Source: Glomus cerebriforme (lineage: Eukaryota > Glomeromycota > Glomeromycetes > Glomerales > Glomeraceae). From it: a DNA stretch of 30,804 bases. Positions within the stretch are counted from its first letter, which is position 1; each line of letters opens with the position of its first letter. Of this stretch, positions 1 to 10,380 are shown piece after piece. The notes under the pieces were generated by a model. That model was not told where the DNA came from. It searched no databases and saw only the letters and a list, made by a program, of their open reading frames with translations. A program made the position numbers and the translations under genes. The stretch spans positions 117,747-148,550 of the forward strand of contig QKYT01000096.1 of the NCBI GenBank assembly GCA_003550305.1, written 5' to 3'.

Positions 1-1764
1 GAGAGAAAGTTTTATGGAGGATATTGAGGAGTAATTGTTTCTACTAATATAATTACAACTATTTGGTCTTAACCTTCGAATAATTAATTCTTGACCTGAT
101 GTTTAGTTTTTTCGATTAAGTGCTGAAATTTAGTTTTTGTTTTTTTCTTTTAATACTTTGAATACTACTTGGTCATTTAGATAAATAGTTTTACCACTTA
201 ATATTTTATTCTGCGCAGTTGTTTAGAATGAACAAGTTTTTTTTGAATAATTGCCCTGGGACACAAGCTTCTTTTATACTTATCCCTACTGCCCGTGAAA
301 ATGAATATTTAACTTGATTTATCAGAGTGGAGGTAAATTACGCCTATTGCTTCGTAGGAGTTTCCCGCTCATTGTTGAAAAATACAGTTTAACCATTCTG
401 AAGTTAATTCAATTTCCAAAATTACACCCGAATTTAAAGCTTATATTTGACGAAAGTAGTAAGCAACGTTAGGTGGAATTTATTTTTTATCTGATTGAAA
501 TTTTCCTGATGATTTGAATGTAATGTAAATGTATTTCTGCTCATGGAATTTTAAATTATCGTTCACTTTATTTGAAGAATTTAGCCAACTAATAAAAAGA
601 AAAAAGACAAAACTTTAAACATATATCAAATTACCAAATAATTCTAAAGAGAGAATTAATTGCAAATTGTTTGTTATTATTTTTTTTAATACATCATTAA
701 ATTATGTTTAGGTATATTTATGAAGAATAATTTCGTTTGAACTATGATTTTTGTGATTGTTCTCCATACAAAAATTTTGGCGAGATTTGACCAAATGTCC
801 TAGTAAATTAGTTTAGATGATATTTTAGTTCACTGACTTCCTGATATCTGGACTTTATTAACTTTATTAAATATACTAAGCCACAATTTTAAACTTTGTA
901 CAGAAAAGATGATTTTTGATAATTCAGAATTTTTCGAGACATTCAAGCTAGAGGTTAGTCATTAAACTGATGAAAAACTCCAAAGAAAATCAGAAATTGA
1001 TAGGCTAGTTTGCCAACTACTTTTGGATTCGTCTCAATGAGAGGAATCCAATGAGATATATTTTATTAAAATCGGATCATTGGATGCCGAGATACCATTA
1101 AAAACATATTTTTTAAAATTTTTTAATTAAACCCGAAATTTGACCCGAACCTGACCAAATCCGTGCCGACCTGACCCCTAGTAAGGACGTGGGTAAATTA
1201 GCACCAGATTCTAGTCCATCATTCCAGTCAGTTCTGCTTCTGGTTGGGAATTAAATCCAAATATCTTTCTTAAAAGGAAGAACTTTTCCATTAAGTGCAT
1301 CAGGATTTTTTTTAATTTTCTTTCTTTTTCATCAGGTTATTAAATAAAGTAGAGCATAGATCAGATAAACCAGTAAATAAAAGAAAGTAAAATAAAGTTC
1401 ACTTCTGGATAATAACAAAATCTCAGCCAAAACTACAAAGAAAAGGAAAGAAAGCATTTGAAAAAGTCTGGAAAAAAGAGTGAAAATAACAGTATTAAAC
1501 AAGAGTATAAGCATAAGGAGTAATTAGTCGAAAATAATTTTGTAAATATTGTCATGCAGTCATGCTAGGGTATTTAGCTGATTTTTTCCATCCAGTTCAT
1601 TATCAAACCTAATAGCAATTATAAGTTTATTTTATCTATCTTGTCTTGTTTGCCTCGCTTTCAAAATAGTAAATTACTAAAAAGAACTTAAATTTCATAT
1701 ATTTATGTATTTCATTTAATTTTTGTTGACGCAAACATAACTCAATTTTATTTAATAAAGATGT
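1..1764. other. AT-rich intergenic DNA, no supported gene
   Basis: No coding frame with family-like content was found on either strand. A short stretch at about 1131-1185 has repeated words such as GACCCGAACCTGACC, resembling a segment at about 8050-8120, so it may be a piece of a dispersed repeat. The only Met-started frame, on the minus strand at 1332-1514, is Leu/Phe-rich and looks like a by-product of the AT bias. Confidence 0.5.
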
Positions 1765-2003
1765 TTGGATTCAAATCTGGTCAATAGACCATAGAAGAGT
1801 TGATTAGATTATTTTATAGTTCATATTATCCATATAAAATAAAACAGGATGTTAATGAAGTTAAAAAGCAATTCAGAGAAGCAGAAAATATAGAAGTACA
1901 AATCAAAAGTAATAAATCAAATATTCATCCATAAGCTATTTGTACATCTCGATTACCCAATCCCTTTATTCAACGTAAATATATTCATTGAAATAATTCA
2001 AAC
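1765..2003 (+). pseudogene. Decayed C-terminal tail of a protein kinase (Rhizophagus-type)
   Basis: One plus-strand frame reads through TIEELIRLFYSSYYPY, then KKQFREAEN, then NIHP-stop-AICTSRLPNPF, and ends at a TGA near 1996. This resembles the region after the kinase domain in the large Rhizophagus kinase family as I remember it. There an E-rich stretch like KKQFxEAE is followed by HPQAIYTSRLLNPF. Stops sit where CAA codons would be expected: TAG after GQ near 1785, and TAA between HP and AI near 1931. No kinase catalytic motif precedes it. The family match is from memory, so confidence is moderate; that the frame is broken is plain in the sequence. Confidence 0.4.
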
Positions 2004-3574
2004 AAAAAATGTTAGAAGGGTTTTCAACAAAAAATTTGAGAAAATTTTTTCTAGACTTCATCTTTCAGAATATATTGATGGTAAATCTCAATTATTAATG
2101 ATATGATGGATATCTTGTTCAAGAATCATGAGATATATTACAGTCAGAAAATAGTAAAGTATAGTATGTTAAATCATGAGAAAATATTTTTTGTTTCTAT
2201 ATTTATTAATTTATGGTTTACCTTGCAATTTTTCATCAAATATTTTGATGATTACTTGTAGTTTTTTCTTTTTGTTCAAAATTGAATGTAAATTTTTTTA
2301 TACATAAAATAAGAAATAGTTTATAATTGTGCATTTGTGAAATTTATTATAAGTTTTTGATTTAAATATGTCTACAGGAGGGATCAAATTTACATAGGTT
2401 TAAATAAATATTATACATTTAAGTAAAAAACATTTCAAAAAATTATATAATATCAACTTTTATTGTATAAGATTTATTTAGCGAGCTAAATATTATCAAT
2501 AATAGGTGACATTACGTTGGATAATATGACTTAAATTGTAAAGAAAATATACCATCATGAATTAACAAAATTCCATAAGTAATCAAGATCAAGCTGCGAG
2601 ATCAGTGTATAATAATCTTTTTAATATTACATTAAATTTAATTTTCAAGTATAATTGATGTATTAGCTTAATGAGTTTTAGTTTTTTGTTTTGATCCCGC
2701 TATGAAAAAAAGGTATTGCTAAATGTATCGAAGGCGAGACCCGCACCAGCATTAGGGTAAAAATTTGGGCAGAATTAAAAATGGTTCTAAGAATGCTCTT
2801 TGTTTATTCAAATCAGGATTTTTAGCTTTTATTTCCAAGTTCAATTTGACAATTACAATAGTATATATATTAAAAGAAAAGAATAATTTTTTTGAATTTT
2901 CTTACGGTAAACCCATGAATAGCCGTTGCCTTTTAAAATATAATGATTAACTTTGAGCTCAAAATTTTCTTTATTAGATCATTGCCTTCTATCTTAGCAT
3001 CATGAAAGATAATAATTCAATATTAAAGTCAATTCATTTTCTTCTTCATGTTCATTAATATTATTTAAAAAAAATTAAATGAATTGTATATAGTTTCAGT
3101 ATGTTAAAATACATTATTTTTTTTTGAATGAGCAAATTGTCATCTCAACAGTATAAACACTTTTTTTAAAAATTTCAGTCATCTTTACAAACTATTTTTT
3201 TTTTTTGTCGACTTGATATAATTAAATAGAGTTTATAAAAAGTTAAGAGAAATGATTTAAAATTTATTTAATTTATTTAAAATAGATTAAATAGATTTTA
3301 ACATGAGGCCAAAAAAAAATAATTATTTGAAGTCACATGTGATTGAGCATATAAATCCAACTATCATTTTTTAAGATAACATTTAAGGTTTATTTATCTC
3401 TTTCATCAAACAAAATCTAATCTTTATAAGTAAGATTACGTACACATATTTCTTTCCCCTCTTACGATTTTCATCTTCTTCAAGTTTAATTAACTCATTA
3501 AGAAATGGCAAGAATTTTTGAAAAATTGGAGAATGTTAGCAATATAACGCACAAAACAGAGTTACTATATATAG
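2004..3574. other. Intergenic DNA, nothing assigned
   Basis: No supported gene. A short island of higher GC at about 2690-2760 (CGAAGGCGAGACCCGCACC) stands out from its surroundings and may come from a dispersed repeat. An ATG at 3505 opens a short frame that ends at 3651. I could not join it to the exon that starts at 3575 in a consistent phase. Confidence 0.4.
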
Positions 3575-3971
3575 ACGAAATCTGCAAGAAAGGTCTCGTG
3601 ACGAAATTTCAGATTCATTTTGGGACAATGAAGTCTGTAATTCTAACAATTTAATTCTTCTCGAAAGAGATAAGTAAGTATTCCTCAATTACCTGAAGAA
3701 CTCTCAATACTTTATCTGACTTTATATTTCTAAAGACATAAGACATACAAAAAAGTTGTGCTTAAATAAGGACGTCCGAAACGCCACTGATGATTTATGT
3801 GATGTCTTATCTGAATGGTGTGATCATTTTCTGTGGTACTACAATTTATGGTTATACAAAAGCAATCAATTTACTTCATATAAAAACTTAATGGACAGCT
3901 ATAACGCGAATTGGGAGGGTGTACGTAGAAGATTCAAAATGACAGCCATAACTTTAGGAATGACTAAGTGA
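3575..3971 (+). CDS. Unrecognised spliced gene, two exons visible
   Basis: Two exons join in frame. The first is 3575-3673, preceded by an acceptor-like TATATATAG and followed by donor GTAAGT. The second starts at 3743 after CATAAG and runs open to a TGA at 3969-3971. The 69 bp intron matches others in the window. The first exon reads SRDEISDSFWDNEV and the second contains LCDVLSEWCDHFLWYYNLW, then NWEGVRRRFKMTAITLGM. The composition, rich in W, D and C, looks coding rather than AT-bias noise. The 5' start is not identified. A further coding-like stretch at about 4004-4110 (SPQGDQEATIRRLNVAQP) may be a downstream exon, but no intron of normal size links it. I do not recognise the family. The gene converges on the zinc-finger gene whose 3' end is at 4174. 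Confidence 0.45.
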
Positions 3972-4173
3972 AATTGCATTTATAAATTTAGAAAAAATGA
4001 GAGCCCACAAGGGGATCAAGAAGCCACCATTAGACGTTTAAATGTGGCTCAACCAACACCAGAATATAGAGAAACAATTGAAAAGTATATCATGCTTGTT
4101 AATAGAACTCATAGAACATGATTTTATCTCAATAAAATTTTGCAATGATAAATTTTTCTGTGATCAAATCCTT

Positions 4174-5085
4174 TTAAGTCGAAAAAAATTTATCGAAATC
4201 AATAATATTGTCGAGTCCACTCTCCACTAAAAGTTTTTCAAAATACTTCCGATCAAAACTTTTAGATAATGCTTTACATATAAGATAATCTTCATCTTCT
4301 TCATAATTATATGTAAGATAATCTTCATCTTTGACTTCATATTTAGCACCTTGATTATTTTTTTTAACTTCATATTTAGCAGTATCGCCTTGATTATTTT
4401 TTTTGACCAATAAAGAAATATATTAAACACATCTTAGATAATTCATGATAAGTAAGATTACATAATTCAATAATTTCTTATGAAATGGACCCAGTATCAT
4501 CTTAAAAAGAATACCTTTTTCCTGTTTCGTCATATCGACTGCGCCTGTAGGATCCACAACGCTATCATTATGGTTGAAAATTAAGTGTTGATTTAATTTA
4601 TCAAGAGATTCAAATTGACGTGAACAATTGCAAATTGGACACTAAACACGAAAGAAATAAAGTTAATGCGATCATTTTAAAGTAGCAGTTAAACCAGTTT
4701 TATGAACCTACCTTAAATGGTCTCTGTTGAGTGTGCTCACGCAAATGTTCTACAAGAAATAAATAATAGAGTATTATAATTACTAAATCATTAGAAGTAC
4801 TTTGGCGTATTTTTTATACCTTTTAATTTAAGAATATCACTCGGTAACTTTTCGCAACCTTCCCATGGACATTTATAAATTAGGCGTTCTCGATAAAAGA
4901 CTCTGCATAAGAACAGATTATAAAGTTTTAAAAACCAAAAGACTCTTCTCAAGTAATAGTTAGAAAAACTCACTTTAATTTGGTTAAATCTTTGTGATCA
5001 TTGTAGATGTGATATTCAAGTTTCTCCTGAGTATCAAAGCGCCGTGGTCTATTATGAGCATCACGCCATTTGCAGACAAATGGTG
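4174..5085 (-). CDS. C2H2 zinc-finger protein, at least five exons, 5' end unresolved
   Basis: Probable nuclear DNA-binding protein. Exons in transcription order are 5085-4974, 4902-4820, 4749-4712, 4641-4515 and 4388-4174. The phases agree, every junction is GT-AG, and the introns are 71, 70, 70 and 126 bp. Exons 2 and 3 together form a classical finger, CPWEGC then 12 residues then HLREH (CX4CX12HX3H). A linker-like TQQRPFK and a third finger follow, CPIC...HLIFNH. The first exon has a weaker finger, VCKWRDAHNRP...HIYNDH, in which only one Cys is visible, so it is either degenerate or non-canonical. The spacing recalls fungal PacC/Rim101-type triple fingers, but that is only an architectural resemblance. 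The C-terminus (KALSKSFDRKYFEKLL) is acidic and carries in-frame tandem repeats. The donor at 4514 and the last acceptor are my choice; reading on instead stops at 4423. No start codon was found, so about 190 residues is a minimum. Confidence 0.6.
4297..4404 (-). repeat. In-frame tandem duplications at the end of the zinc-finger gene
   Basis: On the minus strand 39 bp (4404-4366, coding KKNNQGDTAKYEV) is followed at once by a 33 bp near-copy (4365-4333, KKNNQGAKYEV). A second repeat follows, with DEDYLTYNYEE (4329-4297) and then DEDYLIC. All unit lengths are multiples of three, as expected if the region is translated. The first repeat copies the probable 3' splice site CAAG|G. Confidence 0.6.
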
Positions 5086-5432
5086 CTATTGAACAACACT
5101 TTCAGACATGGTAATATAGTGATAGCAATGAACTTTTTTAAAAAAATGATATTATTAATGACGCAGTAAAATTCATTAAATATCTTTGTGATACAGGATG
5201 AATAGCTGATTGTGCGACAATTGTGACATATAAAAATTGACAGATATATATTTTTATATACAGTATATAAAATATCCACCCTTGAAACAAACATATTTTA
5301 TCCGAGCTATAAAAGCGGCTGTTTGAAGCTAATACATTTTCGTAAGTCGCGAACGATGTAACTTATCTTGTTTTTATTGTGAGGACTTAGAGCTTAGTAG
5401 ACTATCAAAATTTTAGTAAAAGATGATGTTAT

Positions 5433-6370
5433 AGGCCGGAACTTCCTCAAGACGACCAAGCAAGATTTTTGAGATTATGGCATGAAGGTAGACCTGCTGC
5501 AAGGCTTGTGGAATTCGTCAAGGAGCGTAAAAAAAAAAGCGTTCATTTTCGACTACCGCAATTTGGAGAAGGTGTTGGGGAAATGGAGAAATACGGCATT
5601 GAATACCAGAAAGGTTTGGAGCAGTAAAATGGGATTTAAGAAAGGAAGAATAATGTTAAAAGAAGCAAAAGAAAGTATTAGAAGGAGAACTGAAATCGGA
5701 ATATTAAAAAAGAAAAAAAAAGAATAGGTCAGAAAGAATGGATAAAAGTAAAAGGATTAAAACAGAAAATTATAAAGGAATAATAATAGAGTCATAAAAA
5801 GAAAAACTTCAGAAAAAATTGGAAAAGATATTAGAAAAAGTAGGGAAGATAATGGAAATAATAAAAGTCGCAAAGAAAATAAAAAACAGAAGAAACAATG
5901 AGACCTTAACGGAGCTATATAGTAAGTTAATGAGAAAAACAGAAGTAAGTATTGAGGAATGTTATCAATTAGGAAAGAAATTCAGAAGAAATAAATGGTA
6001 GCAGGATTAAATAGGGAATGATAAGAGAACAGATATGTAAGAGAATAGAAAGAGTCACAAGAAAATCAAAGAGAGGAATTAAGAGTATGTTAAGAAAAGC
6101 AGAGGAAATATATAAGCTATTTAAGAAAGTGAGAGTGGAAAGAATAGAGGGTCTAGCACATATACTATGCAATTTGTCAAGAAAAGAAAGAACATTTATA
6201 GGAGAATACTTAAGGAATGAAAATTCAAAATAATTTAAAGAATTTATGATAAAAGGAAGAGTTAAGTGATTTTACATCAAGTGAAGAAATAGAAGTTGAA
6301 TCGATAGTCTCTAATTTATCAGAAAATGTTAATGGTATAGAGGAGTCAAAAGAATTTAAAGTATTTTGAT
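5433..6370 (+). pseudogene. Frameshifted, purine-rich remnant of an unrecognised gene
   Basis: Coding-like pieces on the plus strand lie in different frames and are broken by stops. 5433-5627 begins after a TTATAG acceptor-like site and contains QARFLRLWHEGRPAARLVEF, ending GLEQ-stop. 5819-6001 contains SIEECYQLGKKF. 6018-6233 contains KAEEIYKLFKKVRVERIEG then LSRKERTFIGEYL. About 6258-6369 contains EELSDFTSSEEIEVESI and ends in a TGA. Purines make up roughly 75-80% of the plus strand in lines I counted, giving K/E/R-rich translations. The pattern fits one old gene with several frameshifts. The family is not recognised. Strand asymmetry alone could produce some of these open stretches, so confidence is moderate. 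Confidence 0.4.
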
Positions 6371-6691
6371 AAATTTATAAGAAAAGAATGAGTAATGTAA
6401 AAAAGCTTCATGAAAGAAACAGTATAAGCTTTTGAAAAATTAATGAACAAGGAACTAAAAAATACAAATGAATAAGTAAAAGGGAGAAATGAATAATGGA
6501 ATGGAAGAAATAGCTAAATGATGAGTAAAGTTAATTCAAGAAACAAATCATTATGGAGTAAAACTATGATGAAGAGAAATAGATAAGAATTTTAAATCAA
6601 TGGAAATATTTTAAATGTGATATCAGAAAATAATACCAGGAGTGTCATATACAGTCACCACTGGATATAATGAACCTTCCGTTCCAGAGGA
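6371..6691. other. Purine-biased spacer, no gene
   Basis: The plus strand stays rich in A and G up to about 6630, continuing the bias of the pseudogene upstream, but no usable coding frame was found. The segment CCGTTCCAGAGGA directly before the poly-T at 6692 would be the target-site side of the retrotransposon insertion. I found no obvious matching duplication near 7800-8040. Confidence 0.4.
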
Positions 6692-7830
6692 TTTTTTTTT
6701 TTTTAGCATAACAGTTAAACTTTATTTAGCGAACAATTTATACGATATAAAATAAAATAAAATAAAATACATGATCTAACCTAAATAAAATTAACGGATC
6801 TTGCTCCTATCTAGTTTACATAAATAAAAACCTAATAATTAAAACTAATCTAGATTTCTACGCCATAAACCTAATATAAGAACATGCCCAATATACTACT
6901 TCGCAATGAGAGGTAGCAACCAGACTGACCATCCAAAGAGTATCCCCTCCAGTCCCTTAAAATAAGTTAAAGGAGAGCTGTATCCTAACCCTCAGAACTG
7001 CCAGATCCATCCAGGGGACCGCTTGGCCCAAAAGGTTAATCCAGGACGTTCTCAAAGAAAAGACCGAAGATAGCCAGTTCAGAACAGGGGCTGAGGCCAG
7101 AGATGGTATCCTTAAAGCCAGAGCAGCAGGATTGAGAGCATGTGACATCAGAGCATCTTGATCAGGAGAAGAAGCCGCCTTGAGATAATACTAGGGAAGT
7201 CATGTTTCATGGTAAAATTACGTTAGAGTTTATTTATCGCAGAGCACAAGATTTTGTTAACTATTGACGAAGCAATGCCTTGCTGGAAGATGAAGTTGGA
7301 TAAAGACACAGGGACAAAGCCTTGAAGTATTAAAAAAGACCAATCCTGGGAAGAATGCGATGAAGTTGCCCAAATATCCAAGGCCGTATAATCTTGAGAA
7401 TTAGGAAAGCCTGAAGAGTGAAAATTGTTACGGAGTGACCATGGAAGCACAATAGTATCCAGTAGTTGTTGTTTAAACCTATTGAATAATTTAGGATAGG
7501 AATTGTATGGAGGAGCAGGAAATTGAAGCATCAGTGTAATGGTGAAATCAGCGTTACATTCCACTAGGTGTCGAAAGGTTTCCGAATGAAAACAACAGAG
7601 GAAACAAACAAGTTCATGAGGGTGAAACCAGGAGCAATGGCATTGAAGAACATCTATGGTAGGAAGTTCTGAAAATTGGAGTTTGTATTTGAATATTATA
7701 TACATTGAACTAACCATATGAGATTTGTGGGAGGAGGGATAGAAATCAACTACGGAGTATTTTAATAATGACCAAGATAAATCCCAATCAATCATTAAAA
7801 GTAAGGAAGAAGAAAAGGAAAATACAAATC
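6692..7830 (-). mobile_element. 5'-truncated non-LTR (LINE-like) retrotransposon, 3' end
   Basis: Reading the minus strand, a coding region (7795-7223) is followed by about 500 bp of non-coding sequence. That sequence includes an AAAAT-type microsatellite (about 6745-6771 on the plus strand) and ends in a poly-A tail, seen as the T13 run at 6692-6704. The base composition (CCAGGGGACCGCTTGGCCC near 7013) is far more GC-rich than the surroundings. Only the C-terminus of the replication protein is present, so the copy cannot be autonomous. The upper boundary near 7830 is approximate; no target-site duplication was identified. Confidence 0.6.
7223..7795 (-). pseudogene. C-terminal fragment of a LINE reverse-transcriptase protein with zinc-binding motif
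   Basis: This 190-residue open frame lacks any polymerase motif. It carries the type of C-terminal segment found after the reverse transcriptase in non-LTR elements. First comes DWDLSWSLLKYS, then a KYKLQFSELPTIDVL segment, then a cysteine/histidine cluster CFLCCFHSETFRHLVEC (CX2C...HX3C). In these elements that cluster has the form CxxC...ETxxHLxxCP and is read as a zinc-binding domain. Its position just before the 3' non-coding part and poly-A tail of a minus-strand insertion agrees with this. There is no 5' part, so the fragment is non-functional. The Met at 7795 is only the first in frame; the frame stays open a little further upstream. Confidence 0.55.
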
Positions 7831-8194
7831 CACAATATAAAAGTGATATTATGCACTTAAAGTTTCTCTAGTTATAATTAATTATTGTTCTATAATTTAC
7901 AGTATATTTCATATTTTTTCCGTAAATGTAACATCTTTCTAACTCAATCATGGAACTTACAGTGGATTTTGCCGATCACATAGCAAATTTACAGAAAAGA
8001 TGGAAGATGAAGGAAATGTTCAGGATAAAAGGCTAGATTATTAAGGATGGGAGCGACCCGGAACGGACCTGACTACGAGCCGATTGTTTCGGTTCGTTCT
8101 TGTTCGATTCCGGGTATTATTGATGTATTAACTCAGTCCCGAACAATTCTGATAAAATCTTGAAGTGGCTCGAACCAAGATACAAGCCAGTTCG
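7831..8194. other. Intergenic DNA with a short GC-rich inverted repeat
   Basis: No gene. At about 8056-8118 the words ACCCGGAA and TTCCGGGT face each other across about 48 bp rich in GGTTCG/GTTCGATT words. This resembles the segment at 1131-1185, so it is probably a piece of the same dispersed repeat. The GTTCGATTCC here resembles a tRNA B box, but no cloverleaf can be drawn around it. Confidence 0.35.
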
Positions 8195-8354
8195 TATACC
8201 GTATCCTTCCGATTTTAAGCACCACTTTTTAACGGAAAAATCGTATTAAAATCGTGGGTGCTGCTTAAACTCGGATTATAATTCATATATATTTTTTTCT
8301 TTGATTTTTTCACTAAAGTCGTGGTGGTGCTTAAAATTGGAAGAATACAGTATA
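8195..8354. mobile_element. Miniature inverted-repeat element, 31 bp terminal repeats
   Basis: The 31 bp at 8195-8225 (TATACCGTATCCTTCCG...CACCAC) are the reverse complement of 8324-8354 (GTGGTGCTTAAAATTGG...CAGTATA) with 28 of 31 matches. The whole is 160 bp and non-coding. TA dinucleotides at both outer ends would fit a TA target duplication of the Tc1/mariner kind. An internal segment at about 8251-8274 (TCGTGGGTGCTGCTTAAACTCGG) repeats the right arm in the same direction. The terminal repeats are visible; the superfamily is inference. Confidence 0.6.
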
Positions 8355-8726
8355 TATCGATTCTGAGTCGCTCTTATCCCTGGATTTACATCAACCTTTT
8401 TAACTTGCATAGAAGTCATAGATACCAATTCCTTTTAAATAAAAGTCAATATTTGTAAGATTAATTAGCAAGAGAACCAATAAACTGGCAATTTGTTATA
8501 ATACAATGAATGTCGATATTTAATAGAAAGGTTTATTCATTTTACTTTTGCATCATACTTGTCGTTGATAATTATTTTTCGTAATCGTCATTTTAATCTA
8601 AATAACATTAATCTTCCATAATAAAGTATTTATTTCATTTTAAACTGTCGGATTGTTACTATCATTTCAATATGAGATAAATTTTTTAATAAATATATAA
8701 TTTTATTGAATTCAATTTAATATAAT
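8355..8726. other. Spacer downstream of the membrane-protein gene
   Basis: AT-rich non-coding DNA that would hold the 3' untranslated region of the minus-strand gene ending at 8727. No other feature seen. Confidence 0.4.
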
Positions 8727-9566
8727 TTATTCTTCTTCTAAATCTTCGATTTCAGAACTATGACTGATCACACATTCGACGTTTCCTATTTCATTCCACA
8801 AATACATCCATCCCAACTTTGTAGCATATACCAAAAACATCACTGAAATAATCAACGTAAAAATCACTTCTCTCGAATTATTATGAGATGATAATTGACT
8901 ACTAATAAATATTATATAAGCAGTTGGTAAGAATAATCCAACCCAAACAGTTGCTTCATTCCACACCTCAGATTGTTTGGAAATAAATATATACCATGTG
9001 GAAAGAATCAAAAAAACATAAGGATGTATTACGTATATACCAAATACTAAAAGTTGCCAAGGTGGACCTGAAACAAAATGATTATTTGTGTAAAATGGAA
9101 TGGTAGAATTGACATAAAATGGAGGAATCGTTCCTGGAGGTAACGGCTTTTTTGGATTATCCTTTTCTTGTTTATTAGCATAAAATGCGATGAATATGGT
9201 TATTATCGCGAGTATAATAAAAATAATTATTCCAAATATAGCAATCAATTTTTCAGTCTTTTTACGAGAATCAAAATAATCTCCAATATGAATTAACGTT
9301 AATTTATAATGTTCTGTTAAGAGTTTGTGATAAATGTAAAGGATAATTATAATTTGCGAGAAAGAAGAAATGCCAAATGCAATTAAAGATGATGAATTAA
9401 AGATTGATCCTATATGAAATGAAGTAATTCCTTGTGCCGCTGACCAAATTATGAGAATAATAGCTGTTATGCATAATTTGAAAGTATAATTTTTTGATGA
9501 TCTGATGGCAGATTGTGATGTTTGAGAAATCGGATCATTATGTGATGGTAATTCTTCATATAACAT
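8727..9566 (-). CDS. Six-pass membrane protein of unknown function (paralogue A)
   Basis: Uninterrupted frame of 279 residues from the chosen ATG at 9566. The frame continues upstream to an ATG at 9683. The extra residues there are basic and Phe-rich, and the divergent paralogue starts at the equivalent point, so the inner Met (MLYEELPSHND) is preferred. Six hydrophobic segments lie at roughly residues 28-50, 58-80, 107-130, 175-200, 208-228 and 238-258. Before TM4 a Pro-rich loop (NPKKPLPPGTIPPFYVNST) holds a possible N-glycosylation site. The segment SSSLIAFGISSFSQIII is shared almost exactly with the neighbour. It recalls the SxALIAFGxDSxIE motif of cation-efflux (CDF) membrane domains, but Ser replaces the Asp and Gln the Glu. 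That link is inference. No signal peptide is needed; the protein is probably in the plasma membrane or an organelle membrane. Confidence 0.75.
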   Translation of the reverse strand: MLYEELPSHNDPISQTSQSAIRSSKNYTFKLCITAIILIIWSAAQGITSFHIGSIFNSSSLIAFGISSFSQIIIILYIYHKLLTEHYKLTLIHIGDYFDSRKKTEKLIAIFGIIIFIILAIITIFIAFYANKQEKDNPKKPLPPGTIPPFYVNSTIPFYTNNHFVSGPPWQLLVFGIYVIHPYVFLILSTWYIFISKQSEVWNEATVWVGLFLPTAYIIFISSQLSSHNNSREVIFTLIISVMFLVYATKLGWMYLWNEIGNVECVISHSSEIEDLEEE

Positions 9567-10380
9567 TTTTTTATAATTATTTGTTATGACAAATAAAGAA
9601 ATTGTCAATGAAATTTTTTTCTTAAAAAAAAATAAAGAACGAAATTTGGAACCTTTATTTCTTTTTTCTCTATGTTGTAACAATGACGTAAAGTTACGCC
9701 ATTCCTGACGTAGCTATCATTGCCGCACATATTTCTCTGGAAATCGGATTTTCGGGAATAAAAATAACCAAGTAACAAATTTTACTTTAATTTCGATCAA
9801 AAATTTAATCACGTGTACCATTTGTTTCATTTTCTGCATATTTTAATACTATCACCAAATGTGATGTAATTTTTATCAATCCATAATATAATTAATATCA
9901 CCAAACCGTATCATTATCCACCCCAATTACATTTTCAGTAGGATGTATACTGTACAGTGTACAGCACCTCTGAATTTTCGATATCTAAAAAACATTTTTA
10001 CTGGAAAAAAAATTCCGAGATTCGAGATTAGTGGGAAAAATTTAGATTAAAAACTTTACGCCTTACAAATGGACTTTTTTTTATATGATTTCTTACTGCG
10101 CCATAATAATATAATAATATGTGATTCATGTGATGATCATAATTATTTACAAAATATTTGTTCATAATTGTATCATAAGTTTTTACGAATCAATAAAATT
10201 GGTAAGAATTACATCATTATTTTGACTTATCAGGTTAGTATGTGTGAAAATAAAGACTAGAAAGAAAAATTATTAAATGATGTACAGAAAATTGAAAAAA
10301 ACATATATATTAATTTTTTTTTGGAAAAAATTTTTTTTTTTTTAATTTTCGTTAACGAATAAAAAAAAAAATTAATAATA
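9567..10380. promoter_or_regulatory. Shared divergent promoter region of the membrane-protein pair
   Basis: This 814 bp lies between the starts of two divergently transcribed paralogues, so it should contain both promoters. On the side of the minus-strand gene there are two TGACGTA half-sites of the ATF/CREB (bZIP) type at 9684-9690 and 9706-9712, 22 bp apart. A CACGTG palindrome (bHLH-type E-box) lies at 9810-9815. On the other side are long A and T runs directly before the ATG at 10381. No clear TATA box could be chosen among the many AT-rich words. Factor identities are inference from motif shape. Confidence 0.4.

Noticed and set aside
5061..5294. Minus-strand frame overlapping the first visible zinc-finger exon, considered as the 5' exon
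   Set aside because: It is in another frame and strongly hydrophobic. A donor (GTATCA) could be forced, but the resulting protein would be implausible for a zinc-finger N-terminus.
6957..7148. Minus-strand open frame in the GC-richer part of the LINE
   Set aside because: It lies in the 3' non-coding part of the element and shows no domain.
8083..8120. tRNA-like B box (GTTCGATTCC)
   Set aside because: No A box, acceptor stem or anticodon arm can be placed around it; it lies in a repeat-like segment.
9567..9683. N-terminal extension of membrane paralogue A to the ATG at 9683
   Set aside because: The added 39 residues are basic and Phe/Lys-rich, typical of translated leader, and the paralogue starts at the position of the inner Met.
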